Positions 27,343-37,520 of a stretch of DNA of 64,000 bases are shown one piece after another. The number at the start of each line of letters is the position of its first letter. Position 1 is the first letter of the stretch. Source of the DNA: Sphingobacterium sp. (GTDB lineage Bacteria > Bacteroidota > Bacteroidia > Sphingobacteriales > Sphingobacteriaceae). The notes beneath the pieces were generated by a model. The model made no database searches, was not told the DNA's origin, and was given only the letters and a program-made list of their open reading frames with translations. A program made the translations under genes and the position numbers. Where the stretch lies: positions 1 through 64,000 of the forward strand of contig JAITLV010000268.1 in assembly GCA_031277685.1 (NCBI GenBank), written 5' to 3'.

Positions 27343-28533
27343 TTAATATCCAAACTTCGCTAAGCGCCCATACATTTCTACAAAGGCACACTGGTCTAAC
27401 AGCCATTTGGATTTTTTTGGTTTCTCCAATGTCCAATCGGCATCAAAAAGTCCATCTTGGTCCCGCATCTGCTGCCAGGCCAGATCGAGGTTTTTAGCAA
27501 AAATGTCGATATATTTCCGATTTCCATCTTGCTCGAACAGACTGGCATACCCTCGCATCATCACAGCATGGAACCATACATTACTATTTTTTAATATCGG
27601 AAAATCTTTTTCACCTTTAGTCTGAAAAAAATAAGCTAGGCAGGCTTCAGCTAACTGCTGTGCATCGTTCAGATACTTTTTTTCTTTGGTCAGTTTATAC
27701 AACAATGCAGCAGCCTGTAACATCTGTCCCGAATTATAGGAATATTTAGCTTTATCAACCTTACCGTCGAGATGTATATTATCCCAATAAAGCTTGTCGT
27801 TCGGATCTTGCAATCCTGCTTTGGTCCATTCATATAAACGCCTGCCTTCATTGAGATACCCCTCCTGTTTAGTTGCTTCAAACAGTTTTAATGCAAACAC
27901 AGCTGCTGGAGCATTCGAACAGGTATTTTTGGATTCTTTTTTCTGTTCGCACCAATAAATGCCCCCCCCAAGCTTGTCGTCTTCTCCGCTTTTGACAAAG
28001 GCCCAGATTTCCTTTGCATGATTTAGATATTCCGGCTTCTTTTTCTGAATATAACTATCTGTGAAATCAATGCCCAGCCAGATATTATCGTCATAAAAAC
28101 GGTCTGATGCTGGGGCTGAATTAATATAGGAAGCGTAGCCCACAGGCACGCGCAGCCCGTCTCTATATTCACGAAGTCCCTTCAGCACCTTCTGGTCCAG
28201 TATTTTCTGATAGTCCGCTTTAGTTCCTGGCAGTTCCATCAATGTATTTACTGCTGAAAAACTGCCAGAGAAAGGCCAGAGGTAGGCATATTTTTTTTGC
28301 TGTTCTGCCTGATCAGAATTATTAAGATAGTCTGCTTTAAAATTTTCGTCAAAGGGATATTTCTCGATCAATAACTCATTTTTATCATTCCCATATTTGT
28401 CATAAATCACATGTAGGGTCTTTTGGGCACGATCAGAAAATTGATTGCTTTTTACTTGTGCTTGTCCCGTCAGACAGCAAAGCCCTGCCATAAGTAATGT
28501 CGTCGTTATTCTGTTTATTTGTTTCATCTGCAT
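27343..28533 (-). CDS. GH76 alpha-1,6-mannanase-like enzyme, secreted
   Basis: 396 residues with a cleavable signal (ending G-Q-A-Q). The family GH76 (alpha/alpha)6-barrel shows its double-aspartate catalytic motif F-Y-D-D-N at residues 146-150, the two acids known to act in endo-alpha-1,6-mannanases. A second ATG two codons in (28527) is an equally good start. Last gene of the SusC/D unit, just before a strong terminator. Because it has an SPI rather than a lipoprotein signal it probably works in the periplasm, cutting imported mannan pieces; the second GH76 has a lipobox. Activity on alpha-mannan is inferred from the family. Confidence 0.92.
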   Translation of the reverse strand: MQMKQINRITTTLLMAGLCCLTGQAQVKSNQFSDRAQKTLHVIYDKYGNDKNELLIEKYPFDENFKADYLNNSDQAEQQKKYAYLWPFSGSFSAVNTLMELPGTKADYQKILDQKVLKGLREYRDGLRVPVGYASYINSAPASDRFYDDNIWLGIDFTDSYIQKKKPEYLNHAKEIWAFVKSGEDDKLGGGIYWCEQKKESKNTCSNAPAAVFALKLFEATKQEGYLNEGRRLYEWTKAGLQDPNDKLYWDNIHLDGKVDKAKYSYNSGQMLQAAALLYKLTKEKKYLNDAQQLAEACLAYFFQTKGEKDFPILKNSNVWFHAVMMRGYASLFEQDGNRKYIDIFAKNLDLAWQQMRDQDGLFDADWTLEKPKKSKWLLDQCAFVEMYGRLAKFGY

Positions 28534-28598
28534 CTATAATTTTAATAAAGCCATCAGGAACTCATGTGCACCTAATGGCTCTAGAGATATCCATTCTA

Positions 28599-29726
28599 TT
28601 ATTTCAACTTTGTCTGATAGCGTGCCAGTCCCTCAAACAACATGCCCGCGCTGGCATAAGCTGAAATTTCGCTATTACCAATCGGTGGTTGAGACCAGGA
28701 GGCGCCAAACAGCAAGGTCGGTAAGCTGGTTCCTTTGCTCCAGGCAATTTTGCCGTTGTTTACCAGAAATTTCTCAAACTTAGCACGGTAGTCTTCATCT
28801 ATCCCCTCCAGATTCAAATATTCAATAAAATATCGTATAAATATCCCCTTAAATAATGCGCCATCACCATTTCCCTCATCGCGCAGGATATTATTTCCCA
28901 CATCTATACAACGTGTAATGGTATAATAACTAATTTTTTGCGCATCGACCAAGTAGATCTGATCTTTAGTAATCTTAAAAAGCTCAACAGCAGTACCTAA
29001 AAAAGTCCCCTGATTATAGGTCAATGCTGTCTGGTTGACAGCATCTGTTTCTCCATTGACATTATCATAGACCGCACCCGAAGATGGATTGTATAAAGTT
29101 TCCTTTTGCCATTCATAGATCTTTTTGGCCCAGGCCAAATAGTTCTCATCCTTTGTCAGATTGTAAAGTCTAGCTGCAAGAATACTCGCAGGTCCATTCG
29201 AGCAAGCATTTTTGCTATATAGCATATCCTTCCGCCAGGCTAATCCACCACCGGCATATTGTTCATTCCAGGCTTTAATAATATCAGTCCATAAAAGTAA
29301 CACCGCATCAAGATATTTCTGTTCTTTGGTAGTTTCGTATAATCGAAGCATAGTCAGGGCATTCCACTCCATGTCATCATAGAAGTCATTATAATACGTA
29401 TGACCATTTTTGACTTTGACGCCCTCAAACCACTTACTGAAATAGGCACTATACTTCGTATCTTTAGTCCTCAGGTAGGCATCGATAACGACGTCCATTG
29501 CATGGGCATTAGGCCAATATTGAAATCCCAGATCCGATTGGTTAATTGCATTGTTAAAATATCCGGCCTCGTTCCAGAATCCTGTAATCATTTTATTGGA
29601 GACCTGATCAGCAATCTCCGTCCAGGATGCTTGAATTGTATCATCATAACGATAAGTATCCTCCACTTTTGTACACCCAAACAGTAAAAACAGTATGGAT
29701 GAGATTATCCCTATTTTTTTCATCAT
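28599..29726 (-). CDS. GH76 lipoprotein, probable surface alpha-1,6-mannanase
   Basis: 375 residues with a lipobox (L-L-F-G-C, Cys18), so probably displayed on the surface. GH76 double aspartate in D-F-Y-D-D-M-E at about 117-118, with the neighbouring C-S-N-G-P-A-S motif also seen in the other GH76 as C-S-N-A-P-A-A. The two GH76 proteins share the fold but are clearly different sequences. Likely the first cutter of long mannan outside the cell. It follows the SusE-like gene by 10 bp. Confidence 0.92.
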   Translation of the reverse strand: MMKKIGIISSILFLLFGCTKVEDTYRYDDTIQASWTEIADQVSNKMITGFWNEAGYFNNAINQSDLGFQYWPNAHAMDVVIDAYLRTKDTKYSAYFSKWFEGVKVKNGHTYYNDFYDDMEWNALTMLRLYETTKEQKYLDAVLLLWTDIIKAWNEQYAGGGLAWRKDMLYSKNACSNGPASILAARLYNLTKDENYLAWAKKIYEWQKETLYNPSSGAVYDNVNGETDAVNQTALTYNQGTFLGTAVELFKITKDQIYLVDAQKISYYTITRCIDVGNNILRDEGNGDGALFKGIFIRYFIEYLNLEGIDEDYRAKFEKFLVNNGKIAWSKGTSLPTLLFGASWSQPPIGNSEISAYASAGMLFEGLARYQTKLK

Positions 29727-29736
29727 GTCTCCTATT

Positions 29737-30879
29737 TTAATTTGGAACTACTGCATGTGTATAATCTTTGTCGCCCTGTAAAATCATGGAAATTTTTGTA
29801 GGATGACCATCTACCGCATTGATAAATTTCCATTTATCATCCCATTGCGAGAGGTTGGGCAGAATACGGACGAAGAAATAGCTTGGGTCAGATCCGCTCG
29901 GCGCAACATCAAGACCAGGTTTTGTGGGGCCTAACTGTACGGTCTCTGCTTTACCTGCTTTGATAGTTTCCATCTGGAACTTATAACGTTGATCACGGCC
30001 CCAGCTTTCTTGTTTAAAATTAATAATGCCTGTTGCTGACCAAACTCCTTTGCCTTGGTAAGGGAGATCCAATACCACCGCACCTGAAGGTGAGAAATAA
30101 ACCCCCATACTTTTGATCTCGGAATAGGTGATGGTCGCGACGTTAAAATCTATTCGAATTCGGTATACTGCTGTTTTAGCAACTGTATTAATAGCGGTCT
30201 CACTTTCCTTTAATTTCGTTTGGTCTTCGGAATAAAATAAACGCCCATCCGCTGATTTACGGTCTGTAAACATATACTTTTTGCCCGCCTCCAGTTTTGT
30301 AAAAATCTCATACTCACCATTTCCGACAAGCTTAAAAGGCAATGCCTGCACGATCGCTGCGCCGCCCTCAGTCCCCTCACCTGTAACAAACAATTCGTCG
30401 GGAATATCTGCAAATCCCTCCAAAGATTTGATATTTAACACTTTCTTCTCCTTACTCAGGACTCGTTTCATACCCCGAATGGAATATACAGACCAGCTGA
30501 CATCACCGTTTTGGCCAGGTTCTATCCCTGCTTTGGCTGCCACCTGATTCAATATTTTATGACTGATATTGGCTCCATTGGAATTTCCGTTATTATCCGA
30601 AGTAACGGTATAGAGTGGTTTACTGAAATCGCCATCTACCTTATCAAAAACGACCTCATATTGCGCCGCTCCTCCATCGGCGACCAGCGCAGACTCCCAT
30701 TCAAAATATAGGGCGGCAGAACTGGAACTCAACAATTTGACCGCCCGTCCATCTGCCGGTGCATATAAGTTCCCCACTGCAGACACGTCTGCGTCCGAGT
30801 ATTGCATATCGTCTTTTTTGCAGGAAGCGATGCTCGCAACCAATACGAGCATTGCTATAACTTTAAAATACCATTTCAT
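29737..30879 (-). CDS. SusE/SusF-like outer-membrane glycan-binding lipoprotein
   Basis: The frame reaches an ATG at 30915, but the ATG at 30879 starts a standard lipoprotein signal (V-A-S-I-A-S-C), so I take that; 380 residues. The first 110 residues resemble SusE domain sequence (Y-A-P-A-D-G-R, L-Y-F-E-W-E-S-A), followed by beta-sandwich repeats as in starch-binding SusE/SusF. It has no catalytic motif and probably holds the glycan near SusC/SusD. Placed between susD and the GH76 genes. Confidence 0.82.
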   Translation of the reverse strand: MKWYFKVIAMLVLVASIASCKKDDMQYSDADVSAVGNLYAPADGRAVKLLSSSSAALYFEWESALVADGGAAQYEVVFDKVDGDFSKPLYTVTSDNNGNSNGANISHKILNQVAAKAGIEPGQNGDVSWSVYSIRGMKRVLSKEKKVLNIKSLEGFADIPDELFVTGEGTEGGAAIVQALPFKLVGNGEYEIFTKLEAGKKYMFTDRKSADGRLFYSEDQTKLKESETAINTVAKTAVYRIRIDFNVATITYSEIKSMGVYFSPSGAVVLDLPYQGKGVWSATGIINFKQESWGRDQRYKFQMETIKAGKAETVQLGPTKPGLDVAPSGSDPSYFFVRILPNLSQWDDKWKFINAVDGHPTKISMILQGDKDYTHAVVPN

Positions 30880-30957
30880 GTCTTTATCTTTAATTTTTTG
30901 GTTCAAAACGTACATCTTGTTGCTGTATCGTTTACAATGGTTTATTTCAATTAAATT

Positions 30958-32583
30958 TTAGTTAGAATAGCCTTGATTATTGGGCAATAGATTTTTATTC
31001 AGGTCAATCTGTGTCCTTGGAACTGACCATAAATAATCCCTGCTCTCATCAAATCGTCGAATATCCAATTTGATATAACTATTGTTACCACCATATTTGG
31101 CACCAAATACCTGACCATCCAAATAGGTTTTACCAGCTTTCCAGCGCACAATATCATAGTAACGTAAACCTTCAAGAGCAAGCTCAGTCCGCCGCTCATT
31201 TCTTACAATGGTTTTCAAATCACCAGACGCCGGAAAATCCAATGCATTAGCTACTTCAAAGCCAGCTCTTTTACGGATAGGTTTGATTGTCATATCCCAT
31301 ATTGTGGCATCAAGTTGTCCTAAAGCTTCTTTTGCTTCAGCATACATCAATAAGATATCTGCATATCTGAACATAATAATATTCAGTCCAGCATCATATT
31401 TCACTGTTGCTGTCACATCGTAATATTTCTTCACATAATAACCTGTCGCTGACGCATTGGCACTCGCTCCCTGATATTCATCCAAGCGTTCTTTATCTGT
31501 CCCTCCTGATTTCGGTTTGATGAAAATCTGGCGTGTGGAACCATCAAAGTCGGTCCATTGACCACCATGGAAAACAATAGTTGCTGCCATACGCGGATCC
31601 CTGTCCACATAAGGGTTATCACTGTTGTATTTAGGATCTGTAGCTATTGTATTTCCATCAAGGGTAATATAATTATCAACAAGGCTTTGTAAAGGAGCAT
31701 AGCTATTTAACCGCGCCTGAGCTGAGATTGGAGCTGCATCATAGAGTTTGTTCCAAGTTTTTAATTGTGGTACATATGCATAATCGAGGATAACCTCCGA
31801 ATTATATTCGTTTGCAGCTGTAAACAATTCAGGGTAACTCTCAAACAAGGCATATGACCCAAATTCTGCCGGCTTCTTAATTAGATTTTCACAATACTCG
31901 AGTACTTTATTCCAGTTGCTTTCATACAGGTAAGCCCGCGCCTGAAAGGCCGAAACCGCACCTTTTGTAATCCGGCCTCTATCATCAGTGGCTAATGCGT
32001 CTTTACTGGGCAGATCGGCCATACAATCATTCAATTCCTGATGAATAAATGCCATGACCGTAGCTTTCGCTGTCCTTGGTATGGTCTTGGACTCCTCCAA
32101 GGATATATCTTTGGTAAAGAAAGGAACATCACCATAGAAATTGACCAATCTAAAATAGAGGAAAGCGCGTATAAATCTTACTTCTGCGATCCTGCGTTTT
32201 TTCAGTGCTGCATCCATTTCTGGTACACGGTCCACATTTTCAAGATAAACATGGCATGTTTTAATCCCCCCATAGAGATCGGACCATTCCGATGCAAAAC
32301 GCCCTAAGGTAGGATCTGCTGTACCATTACGTATGGCGCGCTGATCTGTATTGGACCGACCTTCAAAAATATTATCACTTAAGGCTTCATCATTCCATAA
32401 ACGGTCTGCGGAAAACAGTTGATTATAGGCCATATTGACCATTTTTTCTGCGTTTTCCGGGTAATCCCAAAAATTTTCATCGGTAAACCGATCTGTTGGC
32501 AGCGTATCGAGCTTATTACAAGAAGTGAAATGGCAAATAAGCATTAAACTCAAACCACCTATAAATAATCTATGTAGTTTCAT
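30958..32583 (-). CDS. SusD/RagB glycan-binding lipoprotein (PUL1)
   Basis: 541 residues. Lipobox near residue 22 (F-T-S-C), then the SusD helical TPR-like scaffold: D-R-F-T-D-E-N-F-W near the N-terminus, R-F-I-R-A-F-L-Y-F at about 130, and the C-terminal R-R-T-E-L-A-L-E-G-L-R-Y-Y-D-I-V-R-W. It forms the lid of the SusC channel and binds the oligosaccharide. It is 11 bp downstream of susC, as usual. Confidence 0.95.
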   Translation of the reverse strand: MKLHRLFIGGLSLMLICHFTSCNKLDTLPTDRFTDENFWDYPENAEKMVNMAYNQLFSADRLWNDEALSDNIFEGRSNTDQRAIRNGTADPTLGRFASEWSDLYGGIKTCHVYLENVDRVPEMDAALKKRRIAEVRFIRAFLYFRLVNFYGDVPFFTKDISLEESKTIPRTAKATVMAFIHQELNDCMADLPSKDALATDDRGRITKGAVSAFQARAYLYESNWNKVLEYCENLIKKPAEFGSYALFESYPELFTAANEYNSEVILDYAYVPQLKTWNKLYDAAPISAQARLNSYAPLQSLVDNYITLDGNTIATDPKYNSDNPYVDRDPRMAATIVFHGGQWTDFDGSTRQIFIKPKSGGTDKERLDEYQGASANASATGYYVKKYYDVTATVKYDAGLNIIMFRYADILLMYAEAKEALGQLDATIWDMTIKPIRKRAGFEVANALDFPASGDLKTIVRNERRTELALEGLRYYDIVRWKAGKTYLDGQVFGAKYGGNNSYIKLDIRRFDESRDYLWSVPRTQIDLNKNLLPNNQGYSN

Positions 32584-32594
32584 CGCATCAAAAG

Positions 32595-35500
32595 TTAGAA
32601 TTGAATATTTAATCCGCCGCCATAATATTTCAGCGTCGGATAGTTACGGGCACTATTGGCAGCCCCCCCCATATTAGAATCAAATTCGGAAGATTCCGGA
32701 TCTATCCAGGAGTTTTTGCTTAATGTCAGCAAGTTCTGCGCATTGACAAAAAAGCGTACACGCTGTAGGCCCAGTCTAGAAACAACGCCTTTTGGCAGGC
32801 TATATCCGATCTGGAGATTTTTCAGACGCACATACTTCCCATTGAAAAGATAGAGATCAGAGTCTTTTCCAAAGTTGTTCGTCGAAGCTGTCGATCCGTT
32901 GGCTGTGAGTCGTGGCCATTCTCCATCTATATTTGTTGGTGTCCAGTAGTCAAGTTGATGTTGATAAATGGCATACGAGTAATTTTGATGAAAGGGTTCA
33001 ATCAGCTCGCCACGGATCATCATGTCCCGTTTACCGACACCCTGCCAGAACATACTAAAATCAAAATCTTTATAGCTGAGATTATAGGTCAGACCGAATG
33101 TAAATCGGGGAAAACCATTTCCCAGAACAAACCTGTCCCGCGCATCGATCATGCCATCATTATTTCGATCGACATACTTTACATCTCCTGGCCTCAAATC
33201 CGCAGCTGTGATTCCACTTGGCAAGGCTGAGGTCTCGATATCAGTGATATTTTGGAAGAATCCGGCCATCTTGTAGCCATAATAGGAATTATAAGGTAGA
33301 CCGACTCGCGTTAATTTTGTAATATTATCTACTGTCGAAATGCGGTCATCCCCTGGCATTGAGATGATTTTATTGTGGCTATCACCCATATTCGCATTGA
33401 TCTGATGCTGAAATTCACCGGTTTTAGCATGAAAAGTTAGGTTAATCTCCCAACCTTCATTATTCATTTCACCTAAATTCTGGTTTTTTAATGACGTTCC
33501 AAACGTTGATGGAATCTGTGGTGACATCAAGATATCCGTTGTCCGTTTCTTAAAATAGTCAAAGCTTGCAGTCAGCTTATCGTGAAAGAAGGTCGCATCC
33601 AAACCGACATTGAAATTATAGGTTTTCTCCCAGCGTAAATCTAAACTGGCATAGTTAAATCCCGCAGCAGCCACGGGTTTGTTATTAAATCCGTAGCTAT
33701 TCGGATAAGATTCATAGGTAAAATAATAGGAATAGTCATCCACAGCCTGATTTCCAAGAACACCATAAGTAGAGCGAATTTTGAGGCTACCGACATGCTC
33801 TTTATACCAATTCATAAACAGTTCATCCGATGCCCGCCATCCAAGTGATCCTGAAGGGAAGAATCCCCAGCGATTTGCTTTCGAGAACTTGGAAGACCCA
33901 TCGTACCGAAAGCTGAATTCGGCGAAATACTTACTTTCAAAATCATATCCAGCACGACCGAAAATCGAATTGATACTATTCTGTAAAGTCCCATTTGGGG
34001 TGACACGGGCACTGACTGGATCGATAACCGTTCCGGTAGTCGGTGTCCCTAGCACAGGATCAGTAAATTTCATTTTGAGCTCATTCTGTCTACGTGTATA
34101 GGATTCATTGGATGCACCAATCAACCCCGAAACATGGTGGCTACCGAAGGTCTTATCATAATCTAAAAGTAACTGAAAATTCAGCAGAGAAGCTTTTTCG
34201 TTAAAATCCTCAGTATTGCGGTCCGAGTTGACAAACACTTGCGGCTGCAATGCATCCGGAGTGGAATACAGAGGTACTTGGATCCGTCGGATAAAGCGGT
34301 GGTCCGCATAGATATCTGCACCAAAAATACCACGGAGTTTTAAACCATCAAACAATTTAGCTTCGAGATTCAGATTGATATTAAAATAGTCATTATCATT
34401 TTTAATATAACCACCTTCATTCAGTTCAGCTAGTGGGTTTTGATCTGTCAACGCATTATTGACCAAGTATTTCCCATTCTCGGCCCGCATGCGATAATAA
34501 TAATAGGAAGGGAGCCTGGAAGCATTGATAATAGCGCTTCCAGCCGTATTGCTCATATTATTATTGCGCGTATAGGCCAAAATCGAGGTCAGTTTAAAAC
34601 GGCCGATCTCGGTACTGAGGTTGGTTCTTAAATTATAACGTTTTATCCCGAAATTCTGTCCGACAAAATTGCTAGGCTGATTATAAAAGCCTCCCGAAAA
34701 TAAATAAGAGCTTTTTTCTCCTCCCCCGGTTACGCTGATATTATATTTTTGCTGGAATGAATGCTGCATAATTTCAGGCAAATTCCACTTCTCTACATTT
34801 TGATGTGCGTATAGATCTGCGATCGCTTCCGGTGAAAATTGCGGATCCATTCCTGAATTAGTGAGCGCTAAATTTCGTAAGGTTGCATTTTCATAGCCTG
34901 CAACTGGTGAAAATAAAATCTTCGGCTGTTGTACCCCCCATTGTGTCCCTACAGCAACACTGGGTTTCTGATTTTGTCTTCCTCTTTTTGTGGTTACCAG
35001 GATGACACCATTTGCTGACCTTGAACCATAGATAGCTGTAGAGCCCGCATCCTTGAGCACAGATACTGTTTCAATATCGTCTGGATTGATCTTATTCAGT
35101 GTCCCACCTTCAGTAATAATACCATCAATCACGACCAAGGGTGCGTTGCTATTTACTGTAGATATCCCCCGAATATTGATGTTCATCGAATTATCGTTGG
35201 GATCCATACTTTTCTGTTGAATAGTCAAACTTGGAGACGCTCCCTGAAGGGCCTGCGTCACATTGCCTACCGGCCGGTCCTGAAAGGTCTTCGCACCAAT
35301 TTGATCGACAGCACCAACAATACGCTGTCGAGTCGTCGTACCATATCCGATCACAATAACTTCCTCTAATTGGCTATTGCTATTTTTCATAACCACATGT
35401 AGCTGCCCCAATTCTTCAGAAGGTACTGATGCCAGTTCCAGATTCCGCTGATCGTAGCCAATGGAGGAAAAAATAAGTATGGATCTTGGAGAAAGATTAA

Positions 35501-36032
35501 GGATTGTAAAGCTACCATCTGCAGCAGTTGACGTTCCGGCAGATTCATTTCCTTTAACACGGACAGAAACGTTGGCTAGCGGTTCACCACGCTCATTCGT
35601 CACCCTTCCCTTAATCATCGTCTGAATGAACACTGTTCTAGATGAAGTTGATAACGGCATTGCTGCAGATTGAGGTCTATCACGAATGACAACTGTCTTG
35701 CTGTCCATTTGATAAGACAAAGGCTGATCTGTAAAAATCTGAGCCAGTACATCCGACAACATCCGATCCTTCACTTTTATGTTGACAGGTTTAGCCGCCG
35801 ACATCTGCCTTTCTGTATAAAGAAAATTGTACCCCGTCTGTGACTTGAGTTCCTTAAAAATTCTTTTAAGGCTCATGTTGGAATATTCCAATGTTACCTT
35901 CTGTGCAAAGGTTGAAGCGCTAACCTGCATAAAAGTAACCAAGATAATTATGGTCGTCAATCGCATAATAAGCCATAGTTTACGGAATAGCAAATAAGCT
36001 ATCTCCTTTTTTCTGATATAATTTTGATACAT
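32595..36032 (-). CDS. SusC/RagA TonB-dependent transporter with STN domain (PUL1)
   Basis: The frame opens at a TTG (36038); the ATG six bases later gives 1145 residues. Order: long signal (about 1-46), STN domain (about 47-115, with the Q-T-G-Y-N-F-L-Y motif) that contacts a FecR protein, carboxypeptidase-regulatory-like domain (about 140-215), a TonB-box region E-E-V-I-V-I-G-Y-G, plug, and a barrel of about 22 strands ending in G-G-G-L-N-I-Q-F. It imports oligosaccharides at TonB cost. With GH76 enzymes in the same unit the substrate should be alpha-mannan fragments. Confidence 0.95.
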   Translation of the reverse strand: MYQNYIRKKEIAYLLFRKLWLIMRLTTIIILVTFMQVSASTFAQKVTLEYSNMSLKRIFKELKSQTGYNFLYTERQMSAAKPVNIKVKDRMLSDVLAQIFTDQPLSYQMDSKTVVIRDRPQSAAMPLSTSSRTVFIQTMIKGRVTNERGEPLANVSVRVKGNESAGTSTAADGSFTILNLSPRSILIFSSIGYDQRNLELASVPSEELGQLHVVMKNSNSQLEEVIVIGYGTTTRQRIVGAVDQIGAKTFQDRPVGNVTQALQGASPSLTIQQKSMDPNDNSMNINIRGISTVNSNAPLVVIDGIITEGGTLNKINPDDIETVSVLKDAGSTAIYGSRSANGVILVTTKRGRQNQKPSVAVGTQWGVQQPKILFSPVAGYENATLRNLALTNSGMDPQFSPEAIADLYAHQNVEKWNLPEIMQHSFQQKYNISVTGGGEKSSYLFSGGFYNQPSNFVGQNFGIKRYNLRTNLSTEIGRFKLTSILAYTRNNNMSNTAGSAIINASRLPSYYYYRMRAENGKYLVNNALTDQNPLAELNEGGYIKNDNDYFNINLNLEAKLFDGLKLRGIFGADIYADHRFIRRIQVPLYSTPDALQPQVFVNSDRNTEDFNEKASLLNFQLLLDYDKTFGSHHVSGLIGASNESYTRRQNELKMKFTDPVLGTPTTGTVIDPVSARVTPNGTLQNSINSIFGRAGYDFESKYFAEFSFRYDGSSKFSKANRWGFFPSGSLGWRASDELFMNWYKEHVGSLKIRSTYGVLGNQAVDDYSYYFTYESYPNSYGFNNKPVAAAGFNYASLDLRWEKTYNFNVGLDATFFHDKLTASFDYFKKRTTDILMSPQIPSTFGTSLKNQNLGEMNNEGWEINLTFHAKTGEFQHQINANMGDSHNKIISMPGDDRISTVDNITKLTRVGLPYNSYYGYKMAGFFQNITDIETSALPSGITAADLRPGDVKYVDRNNDGMIDARDRFVLGNGFPRFTFGLTYNLSYKDFDFSMFWQGVGKRDMMIRGELIEPFHQNYSYAIYQHQLDYWTPTNIDGEWPRLTANGSTASTNNFGKDSDLYLFNGKYVRLKNLQIGYSLPKGVVSRLGLQRVRFFVNAQNLLTLSKNSWIDPESSEFDSNMGGAANSARNYPTLKYYGGGLNIQF

Positions 36033-36048
36033 TTGCAAGGTTTGATTC

Positions 36049-36086
36049 GCAGTATATTCAAGTCGTCCAAAACAGAAATATACTGC
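36049..36086. promoter_or_regulatory. 10-bp inverted repeat upstream of susC
   Basis: GCAGTATATT and AATATACTGC are perfect reverse complements with an 18-bp spacer, 17 bp upstream of the susC ATG. It could be an operator or an mRNA leader hairpin. Confidence 0.4.
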
Positions 36087-36120
36087 AGATTGGATAGTTA
36101 AAAATTAATTGTCCCAAACA

Positions 36121-36149
36121 GCAACCGAGTCCTTTGGGATCTTGGTTGC
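36121..36149 (-). terminator. Hairpin between fecR and susC
   Basis: GCAACC ... GGTTGC arms extended by further inner pairs with one bulge. On the minus strand it follows fecR, but only a weak T run follows. It may attenuate read-through into susC. Confidence 0.35.
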
Positions 36150-36243
36150 TTTCTTATAGCACCCCCTGGTGACTACTCTTTTTGTATAGTACTGTTCATC
36201 ATGTTATTTTTTAGGTATTTATAATCAATTGTTTACTCAAAAA

Positions 36244-37416
36244 TCAGGGAAGAACATACAGCACTTTCCCCTCGATACGAAAATGGACTGCTCCCGTCTT
36301 TTCAAGCAGACTTAACACTTGTGTTACATCGTCGAAACGAGATATCCCACCACCGAACTTCTCCGTTGTTTTTTTACCCTGATAGATCACATCCACGTTA
36401 TACCAGCGTTCAATTTTACGCATGACACTTTCAATATCATCACCATCAAACATAAATTCGTGATTGGTCCAGGCTATTATTGGAGCTGTATCTACTTGCT
36501 GCAATTTTAGCATTCCGTTAGTGCTGAGGCTGGCCTGTTGTCCCGGAAGTAATTGTAGTTTTTGATCAAGGGAACTGACTTCAACACGACCTTCCAAAAG
36601 TGTAGTCCGCACGGCTGATTCGTCCGAATAGCTATTTACATTAAAATGAGTACCCAAGACTTCAATCTGTTGACCGACGGTCTGTACAATAAATGGATGT
36701 TGGGCATCCTTTGCTACTTCGAAATAAGCTTCTCCAGTCAATTCAACTGTTCTTTTTCCCTGGAGCGCAAAACGTGCAGGATATTTTAGTGCAGATGCAG
36801 CATTGAGCCACACCTGTGTACCATCGGGTAGCTTAATCCGATAGGTCTCGCCCTTGGTTGTCGACAATATATGCTGGCCGGCATCCCCACCAGCATTTTT
36901 TCCAACTTCGTAGATCAATTGTCCGTCGGTGCTTTTAGACACTTTGATTCCCATTTCATTCGCTATCTGTCCATCTAAGATTTCCTGTAGATGAATTTGC
37001 CTGCCATTAGCCAGGGTTAGGGTTGCAGACTGCCTTCCGGGTGAGATTGTCCCTTGTGTAGACTGTTGGGATAAAAAACTATCTGTACCATAAAGGAGCC
37101 ACCAGCCAATAAATATTATTCCAACAACAGAAGCTGCGACAGCAGTGATACGTTTCCAAGGCCATAATGGTTTTGTTTTAGGTTTATTTATCTGAATATG
37201 CAATTGCTCCCAGCTATTGTCCAATACTGCCAATAACTCAGGGTCCTCAAGCAAATACTGATCGATAGGATCATCCAAAGCTTCCTGTATTAGTTCCTGC
37301 AGTAGTATCCGGTCTCTACCTGATTTTATATAAGACAAAAAAGCACGGGAATTTTCTTCATTGAGTTCCCCATGGATATACTGCCTCAAGGTATATTGAA
37401 GTACTTTCTTTTCCAC
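36244..37416 (-). CDS. FecR-type anti-sigma factor (PUL1)
   Basis: 390 residues from a GTG; an in-frame TAA two codons upstream rules out a longer start. Cytoplasmic N-terminus (1-88), one transmembrane helix (about 89-109, A-A-S-V-V-G-I-I-F-I-G-W-W), the FecR core (L-P-D-G-T-Q-V-W-L-N-A-A-S-A-L-K-Y-P, then E-V-L-G-T-H-F-N-V), and a C-terminal DUF4974-like region that should touch the STN of SusC. It holds the sigma factor inactive until SusC is loaded. Confidence 0.93.
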   Translation of the reverse strand: MEKKVLQYTLRQYIHGELNEENSRAFLSYIKSGRDRILLQELIQEALDDPIDQYLLEDPELLAVLDNSWEQLHIQINKPKTKPLWPWKRITAVAASVVGIIFIGWWLLYGTDSFLSQQSTQGTISPGRQSATLTLANGRQIHLQEILDGQIANEMGIKVSKSTDGQLIYEVGKNAGGDAGQHILSTTKGETYRIKLPDGTQVWLNAASALKYPARFALQGKRTVELTGEAYFEVAKDAQHPFIVQTVGQQIEVLGTHFNVNSYSDESAVRTTLLEGRVEVSSLDQKLQLLPGQQASLSTNGMLKLQQVDTAPIIAWTNHEFMFDGDDIESVMRKIERWYNVDVIYQGKKTTEKFGGGISRFDDVTQVLSLLEKTGAVHFRIEGKVLYVLP

Positions 37417-37520
37417 AATTGGTTATCTTCTTTTTAGCTAATACACTTCAAAAGCAATGATCATCTGCTCTCGAAGCAATTTTATTTTATTTTTTTCAGC
37501 CAAGAAGAACACCATCTAGT

